Assembly (NCBI GenBank): GCA_937891015.1
Contig: CALAPY010000093.1
Span: forward strand, 34,266 to 98,265
From: UBA2108 sp002713215
GTDB lineage: Bacteria; Bacteroidota; Bacteroidia; Flavobacteriales_G; Salibacteraceae
Reading direction: 5' to 3'
DNA: 64,000 nucleotides
The notes beneath the pieces were generated by a model. That model was not told the DNA's origin. It ran no database searches and saw only the letters and a program-made list of their open reading frames with translations. Numbering within the stretch: the stretch's first letter is position 1; the number at the start of each line of letters is the position of its first letter. Of this stretch, positions 17,651-27,485 are shown piece after piece. Position numbers and translations under genes: made by a program.

Positions 17651-17856
17651 GGGAAATTATTGGTTAAAACGAGCTAAATTCACACGGAGTAAGGAGGTGA
17701 ACCGCGAAATTGCCAAACCACTGTTTTACATATAGAAAGGTTACTTTCATCAATCAAAACCCTCAATCAATAAATTATTCTTATCCCATTTTTATTTTAC
17801 TATATTTGGCGCTCTATAATGGGTGAATTATTTTAATTTTTAAATTAATTGAGCAT
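17651..17856. other. Unique spacer between the two cargo pairs
   Basis: This 206-base spacer follows the end of repeat copy 1. It holds TAAGGAGGTGA (17690-17700), an exact complement to the usual 16S anti-Shine-Dalgarno, but 156 bases before the next start and therefore not its ribosome site. It also holds the promoter element of gene A' at 17801. I see no gene here. Confidence 0.6.
17801..17808 (+). promoter_or_regulatory. Bacteroidota -7 element before cargo gene A'
   Basis: TATATTTG, an exact TAnnTTTG match, lies 48 bases before the ATG at 17857. There is no convincing -33 box. Its context (C before, an AATGGGTGAAT stretch after) resembles that of the element at 10799. Confidence 0.55.
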
Positions 17857-20800
17857 ATGAATAAAAAAATACTTCTAAATTTTTCATGTTTCTTTGTTTC
17901 ATTGTTGATCGGGTCGGCGACGCTGTTTGGTCAAAACGTACTGAAATATACTGAAGACTTTAAACTCACCACTGGCACCACGATGCCAGCAGGTTGGACT
18001 ACAACGAATAGTGCATCTAATACTTCGGCCAATGCATTTTGGAAAATCGGACCATGGTCGGGCTCTCCGAATTACGATGTTCAAGGTGCTACAGAACACA
18101 CAGGAAATGGCGGAAACTACTGTTGGGTGGATGGTTCTTCACCCTATCCGATTATAAATTATCTGGAAACCAAAACCTTTGATTTTAAAAATCATTGGAA
18201 TTTAAAATTGGAGTTTTGGCACATAAGCTACAATTCAACTTATTCTGCCCAAGGTCATAATACTTTTGATGTAGATTTTTACGATGGTGTCCAGTGGCAC
18301 TTAAAAGTCTTTACCCAAAAAGGAAATAACCCTTCAAAGGCTTGGTATAAAAAGTCAATCGACTTATCGCAATATCCACCACAAGGAAATGAGCAGGTAA
18401 AATTTCGGTTTACCGTAAATAAAAATGCAGGTACACCTTTCTACAACGACATTCTAATTGACGATTTCTCAATTGAAGGTGAAGAAGCAATGCTGGGAGG
18501 AAACAATGCAGCTGCCATTGGCAACGTAGATGAAAATGTTTGTCCTGGTGTACAGGATATTAATGTTCGAGTTCAAAACAGAGGATTTAATATCATTGAT
18601 TCGGTTGAGGTTCATTGGACATTAGATGGGGTTGCTCAACCTATGGTAAAATACAAAGGAATGCTTGACACCATTACTGGTCAGAATGCTTCCATTGCTG
18701 TTGTTACTTTAGGAAAGGATACCTTTCAGATGGGAGTTCAGCGAGACATCAAATACTGGACAAGCATGCCTAATGGTGTTGCCGATACAATTAACGATAA
18801 TGATACAGCCGAGTTTAAATTAGGAGGAGCCCTCCATGGAGTTCTTTCAGTTGGTGGACCCGGTGCTGACTTTGCTAAATTAGATACGGTAGAGTGGTTA
18901 CTGAATAACATTGGAATTTGTGCTCCTATAACATTCCAACTGGCAGATTCGAATTTCAGACACCGATTACAACTTAATCGCGTACCTGGTAACACTTCTA
19001 TTAATACAATAACTTTTGAATCGAAAAGTGGAAACAAGGCAAATTCTTCAATTACTGATACGTCGACGAATGCCGCTACTAACTACGTAGTAATTCTGGA
19101 TACAACCAGTTATGTCACATTTAAAAACTTGACCCTGTCAAATGGAACAAGAGGTTCTTATGGGGGCGTTGTTGATTTAAGAAGTGATGCTAGCAATGTG
19201 ACATTCGATAATTGCCACATTCTATCAACTTACAGTGGCTCAAGTGCAAATGCTTATTTAATTCGTTCAGTTGCAAAAGATCAGGCTAACAATATTGAAG
19301 TAAAAGGTTGTACACTAGAGGGAGGATCCTGGGCTGTTCACTTTGAAGGTGAAAAGAATAAGCACCAGTCTGACCTGGCGTTTAAAAACAACACCTTTAT
19401 GAATCAATATCGTTCAGCTATTTGGTTGAGATATGTTGATGACGTAAATATTACTTCGAATACAATGAGTTCAAATAGTACCTATCAAGGGGTTTCTGCT
19501 GTTTATTTAGATATAACCGGTGGAGTTGAAGTATATGGCAACCAAATTATGAGCGCTCAAATTTGGCCAAGAATTGGACTTCAAATCATTAGCTCTACAG
19601 GTTTAAGTACAAAGAAGAACATTATTTCTACCAATAGCTTTAGCCTTGGAGATACTAATTCTGCTGCTTCTGATACAAAGACTGGAATCAGTTTGGATGT
19701 TGCAGCTTTCTTTGATGTTAACTCAAACTCAGTTTCAATTGTAAGTAAGGACAAAAACTCAAGTGCTTTCAAAATCACTAACTCAAGTGGTAATACGGTT
19801 TTAAACAATGTATTTACTAGCATGGGTACCGATGGTTTAGCAACAGATGTAAGTGGATTGGGTTCTATTCTTTCTATGAATAACAACCTGCTCTACTCCA
19901 CTGCTAACCTTGGAAAATTCAACGGCTCCAATCAGCAGGATTTAGCTGCATGGCAGTCCAATACAGGATTTGATGCAAAATCAATTTCCGAAGATCCTAT
20001 CTTTAGGGGAGTGGATGATTTGAACATGTGTAGTAAAAATGCTGATAACATTGGAACCGGGTTTGGTTTGGTTGTTGACTTTGCCGGTGCACTTAGACAT
20101 CCCCAAACACCAGATCCCGGAGCATATGAATATTCTGCTATAACCGGAATTACAGTTGACGATCAACGGGTGTGTAAAGGTGATACTGCTACTTTCTTTG
20201 TGGCTAAGGGTGCTAATGACATTGTAATCTGGAACAACACAGATACCGCACAAACCTTTAGAACAACTACAACAGGAATTTATTCAATGACAGCTTTAGG
20301 AGTTTGTGGTGCTGACACTACTAACTTCATGGTTATCAATAACGACCTGGTTAAATTGGGTAATGATACCAACATTTGTGGTGGTGATACTTTAAATGTA
20401 GAGTCTTCTGTTGGAAATGCTACTTACTCCTGGAGCAATGGCAATACAACAAGAGATATTGATGTTACCATGAATGGTCAGTACATTGTGAATGTGGTTG
20501 ACTCAGATGGTTGTCGTTCTGCAGATACCATAGAAGTTACTGTTTCTCAAATGGCAATCCTTCGATCAGACACTACTGTTTGTAACGGACACACCATAGA
20601 ACTTGATCCTGGTACTCCTGGTGGAAACTACACCTGGTTTAGAGATGGGATTTCTATTTCTACCGGTACTAAAATATTTGCCGGAATGGAAGGTAAATAT
20701 GCGGTTACTTATACTGATGCTAAAAACTGTACCAGTAGCGATACCTTTAACTTAACTGTTAAAAATCTTGCCTCCTCCAAATTCACATGGACGCAGAATC

Positions 20801-21276
20801 AGAATAACTATCGATTTGAGGCTGTTGATACCAATGGTACAAACTACCACTGGTCGTTTGGTGATGGTAAATCTGTAAGTGGTCCGGCTTGGCATACACT
20901 TAATAAATATATTGCGAACAAAGCATACAACGTAACACTGGTTGTTACCTCTGATGTATGTGGCGACAGTACTACTACCAATGAGGTATTGGTGGAAGGT
21001 GTAGGAATCAATGATTTGGCAAACAGCGAGGGGATTAGTGTTTATCCTAATCCAAGTAACGGGGTTATCAACGTAAACATTTCTACATTGAATGTAAGCA
21101 AAGAATTAAATCTGGAAATAATTACTGCAGATGGAAAGGTTGTATATCAAAAAGATGATCTTAACATGGGTAATAACCAGCTTGATGTAACAAGCACTGT
21201 TTCAACCGGTATGTATTTCATTCGGGTTAAAACAGACCAGGAGATCATTTATACAGGTAAAATTTCCATTAAGTAA
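17857..21276 (+). CDS. T9SS cargo protein A': MAM-like N-terminus on the C-terminal half of protein A
   Basis: A secreted protein of 1139 residues with a signal peptide ending near residue 26 (TLFGQ). Residues 27-205 look like a MAM or similar jelly-roll adhesion domain (YTEDFKLTTG, then KLEFWHISYN and FYNDILIDDFSIEG). This module is absent from protein A. A CARDB-like region (about 215-325) and a beta-helix starting near 330 follow; up to residue 557 these resemble protein A only distantly (for example FDNCHILSTYSGSSANAYL versus FENCHILSSYSGSSANAYL). From residue 558 to the end (rest of the helix, Ig-like, PKD, sorting domain) the protein is identical to A. It is thus a mosaic: an old, diverged 5' part joined to a very recent copy. 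Gene B' starts 22 bases downstream. Confidence 0.88.
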   Translation: MNKKILLNFSCFFVSLLIGSATLFGQNVLKYTEDFKLTTGTTMPAGWTTTNSASNTSANAFWKIGPWSGSPNYDVQGATEHTGNGGNYCWVDGSSPYPIINYLETKTFDFKNHWNLKLEFWHISYNSTYSAQGHNTFDVDFYDGVQWHLKVFTQKGNNPSKAWYKKSIDLSQYPPQGNEQVKFRFTVNKNAGTPFYNDILIDDFSIEGEEAMLGGNNAAAIGNVDENVCPGVQDINVRVQNRGFNIIDSVEVHWTLDGVAQPMVKYKGMLDTITGQNASIAVVTLGKDTFQMGVQRDIKYWTSMPNGVADTINDNDTAEFKLGGALHGVLSVGGPGADFAKLDTVEWLLNNIGICAPITFQLADSNFRHRLQLNRVPGNTSINTITFESKSGNKANSSITDTSTNAATNYVVILDTTSYVTFKNLTLSNGTRGSYGGVVDLRSDASNVTFDNCHILSTYSGSSANAYLIRSVAKDQANNIEVKGCTLEGGSWAVHFEGEKNKHQSDLAFKNNTFMNQYRSAIWLRYVDDVNITSNTMSSNSTYQGVSAVYLDITGGVEVYGNQIMSAQIWPRIGLQIISSTGLSTKKNIISTNSFSLGDTNSAASDTKTGISLDVAAFFDVNSNSVSIVSKDKNSSAFKITNSSGNTVLNNVFTSMGTDGLATDVSGLGSILSMNNNLLYSTANLGKFNGSNQQDLAAWQSNTGFDAKSISEDPIFRGVDDLNMCSKNADNIGTGFGLVVDFAGALRHPQTPDPGAYEYSAITGITVDDQRVCKGDTATFFVAKGANDIVIWNNTDTAQTFRTTTTGIYSMTALGVCGADTTNFMVINNDLVKLGNDTNICGGDTLNVESSVGNATYSWSNGNTTRDIDVTMNGQYIVNVVDSDGCRSADTIEVTVSQMAILRSDTTVCNGHTIELDPGTPGGNYTWFRDGISISTGTKIFAGMEGKYAVTYTDAKNCTSSDTFNLTVKNLASSKFTWTQNQNNYRFEAVDTNGTNYHWSFGDGKSVSGPAWHTLNKYIANKAYNVTLVVTSDVCGDSTTTNEVLVEGVGINDLANSEGISVYPNPSNGVINVNISTLNVSKELNLEIITADGKVVYQKDDLNMGNNQLDVTSTVSTGMYFIRVKTDQEIIYTGKISIK

Positions 21277-21298
21277 GAACGAATAAACATTTAGAGAT

Positions 21299-24200
21299 AT
21301 GAAAAAAGTATATATATCGATTTTAGTAGTTTCAATGGTAGCCTTGTTAGGGGCACAAGAAGCTCTTGCTCAATACTGTACGCCAAGTACTACCAGTAGT
21401 ACATGGAGAGAAAATCAGGTTGCCAGAACTACCGGTGCATTGCAGAATTTCAACAATGTAACTGGAAATGCAAGGGGTTACTTTGATTACAGTAAGACCA
21501 TTGGAGCTACGGTAAAAGCCGGAACTCAAATTAAAATTACCGTAAACTATTATTATGGTATGGGGATTTGGGTTGACTGGAACAACGATGGAACGTTCAC
21601 TAATTCAGGAGCTGAAAAGATATTCGTCAGAACAAATGGTGCATATGCATGGGGAGAAAGAACCTATAACATCAATGTGCCTGCGAATGCAGTTACTGGT
21701 AAAAAACTGAGAATGCGAATTATGTCAGGATACTGGTGGCGTATGAATCCGTGTGGATATTCCAGTAGTTATCAAACTGACGTGGAAGATTACTACATTT
21801 TCGTTACCTATGACAACAATGCTGGTGTAACCAAAATGACTAATCCTCAAGCTGAATGTAACGGATCTGCAGGTACTGCGGTTGACATCCTGTTTCAAAA
21901 CACAGGGGCCAAATCACTAGACACCTTGTATTTCGGTGGTAAAATCATTGATAAAGCCAGTGGATCTACAACAGCTATTCCTACCAAAATGTGGTCTGGT
22001 AGCTTGCAATCGGGGCAAACAGTTAAAAATCCTTTTAACGTGTATAATCACACCTTTAATTTAAAAGCGGGCGATTCTATTTGTGTTTGGTCGTTCAATC
22101 CTAATAATGTACCTGATTCGGCTGCATCTGATGATACGCTTTGTTTTGAAGTGCTTAAAGGTATGAAAGGTCTATTCACCGTGGGTGACACTACCGGTGG
22201 AGCTCATGATTTCAGAACCTTAAAAGATGCGGTTGATTCCATTAATCTCGCTGGAGCTATTTGTGATTCGGTTATTATTGAATTGCACGATACCAGTTGG
22301 AGTACTTATAAAGATCAGTATTATTTAAGAAGCATTATTGGTACAAGTCCTACTTCGCCAATAATCTTTAGACCTGAGTCGCACAACATGTATCAAACCA
22401 GGGTGTGGTTCGATTCGCTCACAGAAGATTACAATCATGTTTTCTTGTTGGACGATATAAGTGATGTATACTTTGAGGGAATTAACTTCTCTGCCGCTTC
22501 AGGAAGAAGTACTGGATATGAAACAAACATTCAAGTTAAAAATTCAGATCGAATTAACTTTATCAAATGTTCTTTCACCAATACGCAATCAGCCAGAAAT
22601 GATAAAGACTATGACCTTATATCTGCTTCCGATGGTGATGGACTGACCATTACAGAATGTAACTTTACCAATGGGTCTAGTTCCATTAGCGTTGAGAATT
22701 CAAATAACATTCACATTTCTAAGGGTACTTTCCGTGAAATGTATAACAGTGGGGTGAACATTGCCAGTTCTGACAATGTGGTGGTAATGAGAAGTTCTTT
22801 TACTTCCGCTTCCTTCTATACCAATGGAATTGCCATATCCTTAAGCGAAGTGAACAACTCCGTTGAACTTTCTTACAATACGGTTAACGTTGCCAAAAAT
22901 CAATGGCCACGATATGGTGTTGCTATGGATAATTGTAATGCTTTGAATAGCTCCAGTGAGGTATACAACAACATGATTAATGTTGGACAGCCTTGGAGTA
23001 GTATTCTTTTCCAGGGAATTCGTTTAAACAATGTTGTAGGTACTTCGGTAGCATTTAATACTTCTGCTGTTAGCGGTAACAACGCTTCCAATACTGCCTT
23101 GTATTCTAACGGAGGTACTCGAAACACTGCATTTAACAATGTATTGGCTGCTATGATTAGCGGATTTAGTATTCATACCCCTGTGGCTGCTTCTATTGTA
23201 AGTGGTGATCACAACAATGTGTATTCTGCAGGTGGTACTGTGGGTCGTCTGGGTTCTTCAACCAGCAACACCCTTAGTGCTTGGCAATCCGCTACTGGAT
23301 TAGATGTTAATTCAGTTTCGGTTAATCCTTTCTTCTATAAACTCAAAGCAAATGACCTGCATGTTTGTAACGACAAAATGTTCCAGGCTGCTAAAAGCAT
23401 TGCTTCCATTACCGATGACTGGGATGGTGATAAAAGAGATCCTAACAAACCTTGTATTGGTGCAGATGAATTTGCTCCGGTTAGCCAATTCTCTTTGGGT
23501 AACGCTTATGGACTTTGTGATGGGGATACTACCTACTTAGTGGCTGGTAAAGGGCTTACTGGTGAAATCGCTATTTGGAAAGATGGAAGCGGGTCTGTTA
23601 TTGATACATCTCAAACACTTACCGTTACCTCTCCTGGTAAATACGATGTTACCTTACTTAACGCTTGTGGGGTAAATGCAGATTCAATTGAAATCATTGC
23701 TCCTGCTAAAGTTGCTTTGGCTAATGACACTAACATTTGTCCTGGTAAAACAGTTAATGTAGATGCTACCATTGTTAACGGTCAAAATTACATGTGGTCT
23801 GATGGTCGTACTTCTGCTACAATTACAGTGTCTAACCCAGGTACTTACTTTGTTACTTCTACCGATAAATGGACTTGTGTTTCTTCGGATTCAATTGTGG
23901 TAACTTATTCCAATACCGCTGACCTTTCTTCAGGGGATACCATTGTTTGTCAAGGTGCTCCTTTTGGTTTGTTTGGTGGTACTTCTATTGCTGAGCCTAA
24001 CGTATCTTACAAGTGGTTTGGATTTAAAGATGCTGACTTAGAAACAGGTGATAACGTATTTGTGGATTATGACTTCCTGTTAAGTCAGGATACCACTGTT
24101 ACGGTAGAATTAACTCATAGAGGCTGTGTTACCAGAGATTCTATTAAAGTGAGTAAAAAACCTGCTCCTAAAATTGATGGGCTGACATTCTTTACCAATG

Positions 24201-24667
24201 GATTAGGTCTTTACATTACAGGAAACACCTCTACGGGTGCTAATCACGGTTGGGATTTTGGTGATACCAATACTTCTACCTGGTCTGCTCCTCGTCACTT
24301 GTATACTACTAATGGTACTTACACCGTTAAGTATACCAATTCAAATATCTGTGGAGCTGTTGATACCACTTTTGAAGTATCTATCTTCGGAGTAGGTCTG
24401 GATGAGAATAACAGGAACAGAAACCTGTCTATTTATCCTAACCCTAACAACGGTAACTTCAATATTCAATTGAATGACATTAATGCTGAAAATGCTTCTA
24501 TTAAAATAATGGATGCAAGAGGTAGAGAAGTACTTTACAAAGAACTGGGACAAATTGCTGGTTCTACTAATGAAACTATCTCATTAAGTCAGGCTGGTGC
24601 AGGGGTTTACCTGATTCACTTAAACCTGGATGGTGTGATTCAGTTAGCGAAAATCACTATTGAGTAA
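21299..24667 (+). CDS. T9SS cargo protein B', identical copy of B
   Basis: The 1122-residue product is the same, residue for residue, as that of 14212-17580: signal peptide, GEVED domain, CARDB-like region, parallel beta-helix, Ig-like segments, PKD domain and type A sorting domain. It follows gene A' by 22 bases, repeating the A-B arrangement, and ends at the terminator at 24692-24719. Two identical copies double the dose of this surface protein and give a substrate for homologous recombination. Many codons end in T in its 3' half, which might reflect selection for expression; I did not measure this. Confidence 0.88.
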   Translation: MKKVYISILVVSMVALLGAQEALAQYCTPSTTSSTWRENQVARTTGALQNFNNVTGNARGYFDYSKTIGATVKAGTQIKITVNYYYGMGIWVDWNNDGTFTNSGAEKIFVRTNGAYAWGERTYNINVPANAVTGKKLRMRIMSGYWWRMNPCGYSSSYQTDVEDYYIFVTYDNNAGVTKMTNPQAECNGSAGTAVDILFQNTGAKSLDTLYFGGKIIDKASGSTTAIPTKMWSGSLQSGQTVKNPFNVYNHTFNLKAGDSICVWSFNPNNVPDSAASDDTLCFEVLKGMKGLFTVGDTTGGAHDFRTLKDAVDSINLAGAICDSVIIELHDTSWSTYKDQYYLRSIIGTSPTSPIIFRPESHNMYQTRVWFDSLTEDYNHVFLLDDISDVYFEGINFSAASGRSTGYETNIQVKNSDRINFIKCSFTNTQSARNDKDYDLISASDGDGLTITECNFTNGSSSISVENSNNIHISKGTFREMYNSGVNIASSDNVVVMRSSFTSASFYTNGIAISLSEVNNSVELSYNTVNVAKNQWPRYGVAMDNCNALNSSSEVYNNMINVGQPWSSILFQGIRLNNVVGTSVAFNTSAVSGNNASNTALYSNGGTRNTAFNNVLAAMISGFSIHTPVAASIVSGDHNNVYSAGGTVGRLGSSTSNTLSAWQSATGLDVNSVSVNPFFYKLKANDLHVCNDKMFQAAKSIASITDDWDGDKRDPNKPCIGADEFAPVSQFSLGNAYGLCDGDTTYLVAGKGLTGEIAIWKDGSGSVIDTSQTLTVTSPGKYDVTLLNACGVNADSIEIIAPAKVALANDTNICPGKTVNVDATIVNGQNYMWSDGRTSATITVSNPGTYFVTSTDKWTCVSSDSIVVTYSNTADLSSGDTIVCQGAPFGLFGGTSIAEPNVSYKWFGFKDADLETGDNVFVDYDFLLSQDTTVTVELTHRGCVTRDSIKVSKKPAPKIDGLTFFTNGLGLYITGNTSTGANHGWDFGDTNTSTWSAPRHLYTTNGTYTVKYTNSNICGAVDTTFEVSIFGVGLDENNRNRNLSIYPNPNNGNFNIQLNDINAENASIKIMDARGREVLYKELGQIAGSTNETISLSQAGAGVYLIHLNLDGVIQLAKITIE

Positions 24668-24691
24668 TAAAATCACTATATATTCTTATCG

Positions 24692-24719
24692 AAAAAAGGG
24701 GCTGTTCAGCCCCTTTTTT
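24692..24719. terminator. Bidirectional terminator between cargo gene B' and alaS
   Basis: Six A, GGGGCT/AGCCCC stem with GTTC loop, six T. The flanking genes converge on it, so it can serve both. Confidence 0.85.
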
Positions 24720-24781
24720 ATTTATATATATATTCACTACTAGGTTAGGAATAATAACTACAAAATAATGCCTTAAAACAC

Positions 24782-27403
24782 CTACTGAAGAACCTCAGTT
24801 AGCATAGACTTAGCTTTGTCCAGAGCACCCGCAATCCCATCAGGATTCTTACCGCCAGCAGTTGCAAAGAAGTCTTGACCACCTCCCCCACCTTTGATAA
24901 GCGGAGAAATCTCTTTAATAATATTTCTTGCATCCAAACCAGAAGTTGCCCTGGCATTTTCAGAGAGCATTACTGTTAACCCTGCCTTTGAAGACTCCCT
25001 CGTTCCGATCACCAGAAACAAGTCTTCAACTTCTTTAGTAAGTTGAAAGGCAATGTCCTTGATTTGCTTAGCCGGCAGGATTACCTCCTGAATAATAACA
25101 TTTAGATCGGCTATCTTCTCCACCGAATTGAGCAGGTCACCTTTTACATTACCCACTTCTTGCAATTCATACTTTTCAATTCTGCTTTTGTACGAAGAAA
25201 CCTCTTGTTTAATCGTCTCAATAGACTTTATAAGATCTTTGGGATTATTGAACTCCGACCTGACTCTGTCTAATAGGCTTACCTGATTATCATACCAGTC
25301 AAATACAGCCTTATTGGTTATGGCTTCAATTCTTCTGATGCCAGAAGCCACTGAAGATTCCGATAATATTTTAAAACGACCAATATTTCCGGAATTCTGA
25401 ACATGGGTTCCCCCACACAATTCCTTTGAATCACCAAATTGAATCATTCGAACTACATCACCATATTTTTCTCCAAATAAAGACATAGCGCCTAAACCCT
25501 TTGCCTCTTCTATCGATATCTCACGAAACTCCTCCAATACAAATTGATTCTGAATCATGGAATTTACCTCGTCCTCAACATCTTGCAATTCTTCAGTGCT
25601 CATCTTTTGAAAATGAGAAAAGTCGAACCTCAATTTTGAATGATTAACTTCCGATCCCTTCTGCTCAACGTGATTTCCCAAACATTTTCTAAGTGCAAAA
25701 TGAAGAAGATGTGTTGCACTGTGATTAGCCTCGGTCAATTTTCGCTTTTCGAGATTTACCACGGCCTTCCAATTACCCTCCAGGGCATTGGGCAGTGAAG
25801 TCACCTTGTGAACGATTAGCTCATTTTCTTTTTGAGTATCTATCACACCAATTTTGGCATCTCCGTTAAGCAATACGCCGGTATCGCCAACCTGGCCTCC
25901 ACCCTCCGGATAAAACGGTGTTTGGTCAAGAACAAATTGATAGAACTCTTTTCCCTTTTCTGTAAGTCTTCTATAACGGGTAATTTTTACGTCTACCTCC
26001 ATCGAATCATATCCAACAAAACCGAGTTCATCATTTTCTTCCACGATAACCCAATCATCAGCAGATACTACGTTCTTAGACTTAGATCTTGATTTTTGTT
26101 TTTGAAGCTCAGAGTTAAACTCGTTGATATCTATATCCACGTTTTTTTCGGAGGCAATAAGTTGTGTAAGATCCAAAGGAAACCCATAAGTATCATATAA
26201 TTCGAAAGCGTCTTTCCCTGAAATTTTAGAGCTGCCAACAACCAACTTTTCAAGTCGGATTAGTCCCTTAGACAAGGTATTTAGGAAGCTTTCTTCCTCT
26301 TCCCTTATTACCTTTTCAATCAGTCCTTTCTGAGCCTTTATTTCCGGGTAAAATTCACCCATTTGCTCCACCAGTACTGCTACAAGCTGAAAAATAAATG
26401 GCGTCTTTAAATCAAGGAAGCTGTATCCATATCGAACTCCCCTTCTTAAAATTCTACGGATAACATAACCGGCACCCGTGTTCGATGGCAATTGACCATC
26501 TGCAATTGAAAAAGCAACCGCCCTTACGTGATCAGAAATTACCCTGAACGCAATGTCAACTTTTCCGTCCTTCCCTTCATAGGTTTTTCCGGATAGAACC
26601 TCAAGTTTTTCCAGAAGGCCCTTAAAAACATCAGCTTGATAGTTCGATTGTTTACCCTGAAGCACCATGGCCAATCGCTCTAAGCCAAGGCCTGTATCTA
26701 CATGCTTATCGGGAAGACTTTCCAGTTCTTTGTTAGCTTTTCGGTTGAACTCAATAAAAACCAAATTCCAGATTTCAATTACCTGGGGGTGATCCATGTT
26801 AACCAGGCTTTTACCATCAACCTGTTCTCTATCACTATCCGGTCTAATGTCAATGTGAATTTCTGAACACGGCCCACATGGACCCGTCTCTCCCATTTCC
26901 CAGAAATTATCCTTCTTACCACATCTAAGTATTCGATCAGCACTAATATGGTTTTTCCAATGACTTTCTGCTTCTTCATCAACCAGGGTTCCATCCCCTT
27001 CATGCCCTTCAAAAACTGTAATATACAACCTCGATTTATCGATTTGATATACATCAGTAAGGAGCTCCCATGCCCAGTCAATTGCTTCTTTTTTGAAGTA
27101 ATCTCCAAATGACCAGTTTCCAAGCATTTCAAACATGGTATGATGATAGGTATCGACCCCGACTTCCTCCAGGTCGTTATGTTTACCTGAAACCCGTAAA
27201 CATTTCTGGCTATCCGCAACTCGTGGAGAAACGGGAGAATTATTTCCAAGAAAGACATCCTTAAACTGGTTCATACCTGCATTGGTAAACATTAATGTAG
27301 GGTCATTTTTAAGAACCATAGGAGCTGATGCAACTATTTTGTGTCCCTTCTTTTTGAAAAAATTCAAGTATTCTCTACGAATCGTGTTTACATCCCACCT
27401 CAT
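24782..27403 (-). CDS. alaS: Alanyl-tRNA synthetase
   Basis: Charges tRNA-Ala with alanine in the cytoplasm. The length of 873 residues is normal for the full bacterial enzyme. A class II catalytic domain comes first (FFKKKGHKIVASAP, GCGxGD-type region CGKKDNFWEMG, later GLGLERLAMVLQG). The editing domain has HSATH near residue 561 and CGGTH near 666, the four zinc-site residues that clear mischarged serine and glycine. A C-terminal C-Ala domain with a Gly-rich GGGGGQDFFATAGG near 838 closes the protein. The start is ATG. It stands alone on the minus strand; a hairpin followed by T in its own direction lies 63-79 bases upstream, before the likely promoter. Confidence 0.98.
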   Translation of the reverse strand: MRWDVNTIRREYLNFFKKKGHKIVASAPMVLKNDPTLMFTNAGMNQFKDVFLGNNSPVSPRVADSQKCLRVSGKHNDLEEVGVDTYHHTMFEMLGNWSFGDYFKKEAIDWAWELLTDVYQIDKSRLYITVFEGHEGDGTLVDEEAESHWKNHISADRILRCGKKDNFWEMGETGPCGPCSEIHIDIRPDSDREQVDGKSLVNMDHPQVIEIWNLVFIEFNRKANKELESLPDKHVDTGLGLERLAMVLQGKQSNYQADVFKGLLEKLEVLSGKTYEGKDGKVDIAFRVISDHVRAVAFSIADGQLPSNTGAGYVIRRILRRGVRYGYSFLDLKTPFIFQLVAVLVEQMGEFYPEIKAQKGLIEKVIREEEESFLNTLSKGLIRLEKLVVGSSKISGKDAFELYDTYGFPLDLTQLIASEKNVDIDINEFNSELQKQKSRSKSKNVVSADDWVIVEENDELGFVGYDSMEVDVKITRYRRLTEKGKEFYQFVLDQTPFYPEGGGQVGDTGVLLNGDAKIGVIDTQKENELIVHKVTSLPNALEGNWKAVVNLEKRKLTEANHSATHLLHFALRKCLGNHVEQKGSEVNHSKLRFDFSHFQKMSTEELQDVEDEVNSMIQNQFVLEEFREISIEEAKGLGAMSLFGEKYGDVVRMIQFGDSKELCGGTHVQNSGNIGRFKILSESSVASGIRRIEAITNKAVFDWYDNQVSLLDRVRSEFNNPKDLIKSIETIKQEVSSYKSRIEKYELQEVGNVKGDLLNSVEKIADLNVIIQEVILPAKQIKDIAFQLTKEVEDLFLVIGTRESSKAGLTVMLSENARATSGLDARNIIKEISPLIKGGGGGQDFFATAGGKNPDGIAGALDKAKSMLTEVLQ

Positions 27404-27465
27404 ACCGTTAGCTCTTAATATTCAATCAATTATACTCTTAATCTGTTAAAAAGACACAATAAAAA

Positions 27466-27482
27466 AGTGGCAAACTGCCACT
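27466..27482. other. Perfect inverted repeat between alaS and the M23 gene
   Basis: AGTGGCA-AAC-TGCCACT. Read on the minus strand it is followed by six T, like a small terminator pointing toward alaS. The likely alaS promoter (TATAATTG at 27434-27427, one base off TAnnTTTG) lies downstream of it, so it would stop antisense transcripts entering alaS or serve as a binding site. It also lies directly beside the -33 box of the M23 promoter. Confidence 0.5.
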
Positions 27483-27485
27483 GGA

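Larger units (their letters stand above)
19528..24736 (+). repeat. Direct repeat of about 5.2 kb, copy 2
   Basis: Second copy of 12441-17650, covering the 3' half of gene A', all of gene B' and its terminator. The two copies are in the same orientation with 1877 bases of unique sequence between them. I see no target-site duplication, terminal inverted repeat or transposase at the edges, so the unit does not look like a transposon. Confidence 0.95.

Noticed and set aside
12441..24736. A transposon or composite mobile element
   Set aside because: No transposase, terminal inverted repeats or target duplications; the edges lie inside a gene and just past a terminator, which fits homologous recombination better.
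26779..27258. A 159-residue open frame on the minus strand within alaS
   Set aside because: It lies in another frame of a clear alaS gene, shows no family motif and arises from the codon pattern of the host gene.
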